Below, piece after piece: positions 61,149-64,000 of a stretch of 64,000 nt of DNA. Numbering within the stretch: the first letter of the stretch is position 1; every line of letters begins with the position of its first letter. Below the pieces are notes generated by a model. That model did no database searches. It was not told the DNA's origin and was given only the letters and a program-made list of their open reading frames with translations. Source of the DNA: Lacibacter sediminis (GTDB taxonomy: Bacteria > Bacteroidota > Bacteroidia > Chitinophagales > Chitinophagaceae); the NCBI RefSeq assembly GCF_014168535.1, contig NZ_CP060007.1, positions 4,154,001 through 4,218,000 on the forward strand, read 5' to 3'. A program made the translations under genes and the position numbers.

Positions 61149-62831
61149 TTATGAAAGATATTTTCCTACGATCGGCACCCTTCTGCCCACACCAAATGCT
61201 TTGGGCGATACACGAATGATGGGACAAAATTGATTGCGTTTGTATTCATTTACATTCACCATTTTCAAAATACGATCTACCAATGCGGCATCATAGCCCA
61301 TTGCTTTAATTTCTTTTGGCCCTTGACGGCGTTCGATGTATTGATACAATACTTTATCAAGAATCGAATAATCAGGCAATGAATCAGAATCTTTCTGTCC
61401 GGGCCTTAACTCCGCACTTGGAGGTTTTGTGATGATATTTGTTGGAATGATTTCTTCATTGCGGTTGATGTACTTCGCAAGTTCATATACCTGCAGTTTA
61501 TAACAATCGCCCAGCACGCCAATACCGCCGGCCATATCGCCATACAATGTTCCGTAACCTGTTGCCAGTTCACTTTTGTTTGAAGTATTCAATAAGATGT
61601 AGCCAAACTTATTGGCAATGGCCATCAATAAATTTCCACGGCTGCGACTTTGAATATTTTCTTCTGCCAATGAAAAAGGCAAATCTTTGAAAATCGGTTT
61701 CAACTCTGTTAAGAAGGCATCGTAAATATTTTTGATGGGAACAATATCATAAGGGTTGCCAAGATTTTTACTCAATTGCTCTGCATCGCTTACACTATGA
61801 TCAGTCGAATACTGTGATGGTAATAAAATCGCTCTTACGTTTTCTTTTCCTAAAGCTCTACATGCAAGCGCCAACGTTACTGCACTGTCAATACCACCGC
61901 TGCTCCCAAGAATAGCTTTTGTGAAACCCATCTTCTGAAAATAATCACGTATGCCGAGCACAATGGCATCATGTATTTCAGCCGTGCAAAGGGTTTCATC
62001 TAAATGTGCCGGACTAAATTCTTCGTTAGGCAAAGTATCAGCAGCTGCAACAACCGGTTCTGCAAATGTGCCGTCATCGTTCAACTCAAAACCCACCAGT
62101 TCTTCATCAAACAAGGATAAATGTTTGATCATGTTTGCATGCTTATCAAACACTAACGAACCGCCGTCGAACACAATTTCTGTTTGGCTGCCTACACAAT
62201 TGCAATACAGCATTGGCAGCTTGTACTTTTGTACGTTCAGTTTTACAATTGCTTTTCTGTCTTCTACATGTGTGTAATCAAATGGTGAAGCAGAAATATT
62301 CAACATTACATCCGGTTGGAACTTCATCAATTCATCCATTGGGCAAATTCGGTACAATGGATTATCACCGAGGTTCCAAATATCTTCACAAACAGTGATC
62401 GCTAATTTCTTTCCTTTAAACGCAACAATGTTCCAGTCGTAAGCCGGTTCAAAATAACGGTACTCATCAAACACATCGTAGTTGGGCAAGCAGGTTTTAT
62501 GAACAACTGCTTTTACTTCTTTTTCGTAAAGGAAATAAGCCGCATTGTGCAGGTCTTTCCCTTCATCACGTTTGTTATGATCGGGTGCACCGATGATCAC
62601 TGCAATGCTATCGGCATGCTGCCTGATCTTATCAATGGCTTCATTGCACTTATTGAGAAAGTCGTTGAACTCTAAAAAATCTCTTGGCGGATAGCCACAC
62701 ACACTCAGCTCACTGAAGAGAATCAACTCGCCACCCTGTGCTTTTGCCGTTTCGATCGCTTCAATGATTTTTTTCGTATTGCTTTCAAAATTGCCAATAT
62801 GATAATTTTGCTGTGCTATGAATATCTTCAT
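61149..62831 (-). CDS. nadE: Glutamine-hydrolysing NAD+ synthase
   Basis: A 560-aa enzyme that amidates nicotinic acid adenine dinucleotide to NAD, the last step of the pathway. The longest frame starts with a less likely codon at 62873; the ATG at 62831 gives MKIFIAQQNYHIGNFE, a normal start. The N-terminal nitrilase-type glutaminase has the triad Glu41 (LFSELSVCGYPP), Lys112 (VHKTCLPNYD) and Cys148 (ITVCEDIW). The C-terminal synthetase has the PPi loop GSSGGIDSAVTLAL and GTLYGDMAGGIGVLGD. The two domains together form the long glutamine-dependent type. It is divergent from gldB. Confidence 0.96.
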   Translation of the reverse strand: MKIFIAQQNYHIGNFESNTKKIIEAIETAKAQGGELILFSELSVCGYPPRDFLEFNDFLNKCNEAIDKIRQHADSIAVIIGAPDHNKRDEGKDLHNAAYFLYEKEVKAVVHKTCLPNYDVFDEYRYFEPAYDWNIVAFKGKKLAITVCEDIWNLGDNPLYRICPMDELMKFQPDVMLNISASPFDYTHVEDRKAIVKLNVQKYKLPMLYCNCVGSQTEIVFDGGSLVFDKHANMIKHLSLFDEELVGFELNDDGTFAEPVVAAADTLPNEEFSPAHLDETLCTAEIHDAIVLGIRDYFQKMGFTKAILGSSGGIDSAVTLALACRALGKENVRAILLPSQYSTDHSVSDAEQLSKNLGNPYDIVPIKNIYDAFLTELKPIFKDLPFSLAEENIQSRSRGNLLMAIANKFGYILLNTSNKSELATGYGTLYGDMAGGIGVLGDCYKLQVYELAKYINRNEEIIPTNIITKPPSAELRPGQKDSDSLPDYSILDKVLYQYIERRQGPKEIKAMGYDAALVDRILKMVNVNEYKRNQFCPIIRVSPKAFGVGRRVPIVGKYLS

Positions 62832-62901
62832 AGCACAAATTTCACGAATTTCAGCCACAGAACCGCACAACAATCATATGAATATTCCGTTAGTCAACAG
62901 C

Positions 62902-63945
62902 ATGAAAAACTTGATTACCCTTTTTCTTATTGTATCACTTGTTGCCTGTAATGATGAAACCAATGCGCCCGATGTTTCGGGTATTAAGGTTGATCTGAAG
63001 GTAGAACGATTTGAGCAGGACTTCTTTGCCATCGACAGTAATGCCACCAAGCAAGGTCTCTCGCAATTGCAGCAAAAGTATCCAACGTTTTTACCACTGT
63101 TCATTAATCATGTACTGGGACTTGGGCCGGTAGTTGACAGCAACAGTCTCGCATTTGAAGGGAGTAAACGCTTTCTTCATCTCAACAAACCGGTGTATGA
63201 TGAATCGCAGAAATTATATAAAAATTTCAGCAGCACAGCCGAAGAATTAATCGAGGGCTTTCGGTATGTGAAGCATTGTTTTCCTTCCTATCAAATTCCA
63301 ACGATCATTACAACTGTTGGACCAATGGATGCATTGGCCCCCATGAGTAACAATGAGCCAAGCCCTAATTACCTGGGAGAAAATTTCCTGGCAATCGGTC
63401 TGCAATTTTATTTAGGAAAAGACTATGCTATCTATAATGATCAGGGGTACATCAGCAGTATTGCACCCCAATACCGCAGCCGCCGTTTCAGCAAAGAGTT
63501 TATTGCAAGTGATGTATTTACATTAGTGATCGATGATCTTTATCCTGACAGCAGCAACCGCTATCCGCTGATTGAACGTTTTGTAGAAAAAGGAAAACGG
63601 TTGTACCTGTTGAATCAATTCCTGCCAAACAGTAACGATACATTGTTGATCGGTTATACAGGAAAGCAACTCGACTGGTGTAAAGACAATGAACGTAGCG
63701 TTTACAACTTCTTCATCCAGCAAAATCTGCTGTATGAAATTGATCCTTCACGTGTCCAGAATTTTATTACTGATGGGCCAACAACACAAGGAATGCCTGA
63801 ACAAAGTCCGGGCAATATCGGCGCCTTTCTGGGATGGGAGATCGTAAAATCTTACATGAAGAAAAACCCTGCAGTTACATTACCACAGTTGATGAAAACA
63901 TCAAACAAGACAATCTTTAATGAATCGGATTACAAACCGCATTAA
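62902..63945 (+). CDS. gldB: Gliding motility lipoprotein GldB
   Basis: A 347-aa lipoprotein from the ATG at 62902, which gives MKNLITLFLIVSLVAC with the lipobox at Cys16; upstream in-frame ATGs at 62878 and 62818 spoil the signal. The mature start VDLKVERFEQDFFAIDSNA and the GLGPVVDS region match GldB, an outer lipoprotein needed for gliding in Flavobacterium whose exact role is unclear. A membrane-anchored DUF2268-like peptidase relative is the main alternative. It is divergent from nadE, with only 70 nt between the start codons. Confidence 0.85.
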   Translation: MKNLITLFLIVSLVACNDETNAPDVSGIKVDLKVERFEQDFFAIDSNATKQGLSQLQQKYPTFLPLFINHVLGLGPVVDSNSLAFEGSKRFLHLNKPVYDESQKLYKNFSSTAEELIEGFRYVKHCFPSYQIPTIITTVGPMDALAPMSNNEPSPNYLGENFLAIGLQFYLGKDYAIYNDQGYISSIAPQYRSRRFSKEFIASDVFTLVIDDLYPDSSNRYPLIERFVEKGKRLYLLNQFLPNSNDTLLIGYTGKQLDWCKDNERSVYNFFIQQNLLYEIDPSRVQNFITDGPTTQGMPEQSPGNIGAFLGWEIVKSYMKKNPAVTLPQLMKTSNKTIFNESDYKPH

Positions 63946-64000
63946 GCTGTTTGTGGTGGACGTCCCATCTGTTTCATCATCCGGAAGTGAGAGACAATAG
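63942..64000 (-). CDS. Possible 3' end of a gene continuing beyond the window
   Basis: An open frame enters from the right edge on the minus strand and ends at a TAA (63944-63942), giving the C-terminal peptide IVSHFRMMKQMGRPPQTA. It overlaps the gldB stop by 3 nt in a convergent arrangement. Too short to identify; a real gene end is plausible because gldB ends exactly here. Confidence 0.4.
   Translation of the reverse strand, partial: IVSHFRMMKQMGRPPQTA

Overview
The window looks like chromosomal DNA from a member of the Bacteroidota, most probably Chitinophagaceae (inference from gene content; no 16S rRNA gene is present). Evidence: a SusC/SusD pair with an ECF sigma/FecR regulator, type IX secretion C-terminal sorting domains (type B at 24528-26432, type A at 47826-49160), gliding proteins GldA and GldB, the long Bacteroidota form of IspG, Bat aerotolerance proteins, many lipoproteins, AT-rich intergenic DNA and very few Shine-Dalgarno sites. 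No tRNA, rRNA, CRISPR array, IS element or prophage was recognised. The density is that of an ordinary chromosome, with 55 supported coding regions, two of them cut by the window ends.

Layout. 1-3642 (minus): a truncated membrane protein, a small unknown protein, an LpxL-type acyltransferase and nadB. 3946-8243 (plus): four genes of unknown role (435, 760, 96 and 85 aa), the strongest candidate here for an undescribed system. 8246-13784 (minus): a lipoprotein, ispG, a BatB/BatC-like pair and a class D beta-lactamase. 14009-20618: small lipoproteins, kbl, an ECF sigma / anti-sigma / outer-membrane-protein unit, a DUF4332 protein and an L,D-transpeptidase. 20685-33161: a secreted protein, acs, a T9SS cargo protein, gldA, eno, an FtsB/DivIC-like gene, nth and a di-haem cytochrome c. 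33256-35652 (minus): a secreted Rid protein and an apparently partnerless korA. 35871-46284 (minus): sigma, FecR, SusC with an STN domain, SusD, then a 1127-aa FG-GAP/ASPIC lipoprotein, a signal-transducing uptake locus without an obvious degradative enzyme. 46848-63945: YitT, T9SS cargo, YtxH, Bax-inhibitor-1 and OPT transporter genes, a glycosyltransferase, a DUF1800/DUF1501 pair, two tandem M43 metalloprotease lipoproteins, serS, a GNAT gene, nadE and gldB.

How genes work together. nadB and nadE both serve NAD synthesis but lie far apart. GldA and GldB belong to the gliding machinery, functionally linked in this phylum to the T9SS that would export the two sorting-domain proteins. The SusCD locus carries the parts of a sigma/anti-sigma/TonB-transducer relay. 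Many transcription units end in clear hairpin-T terminators. Several hairpins lie instead upstream of genes (24453-24482 before the T9SS cargo gene, 56859-56904 before DUF1800, 26455-26516 before gldA) and may be regulatory. Intergenic DNA also holds short repeats, including a 31-nt element present twice with two mismatches. Start codons were moved inwards where the longest frame began with TTG or GTG, or where a lipobox or signal peptide favoured a later ATG.
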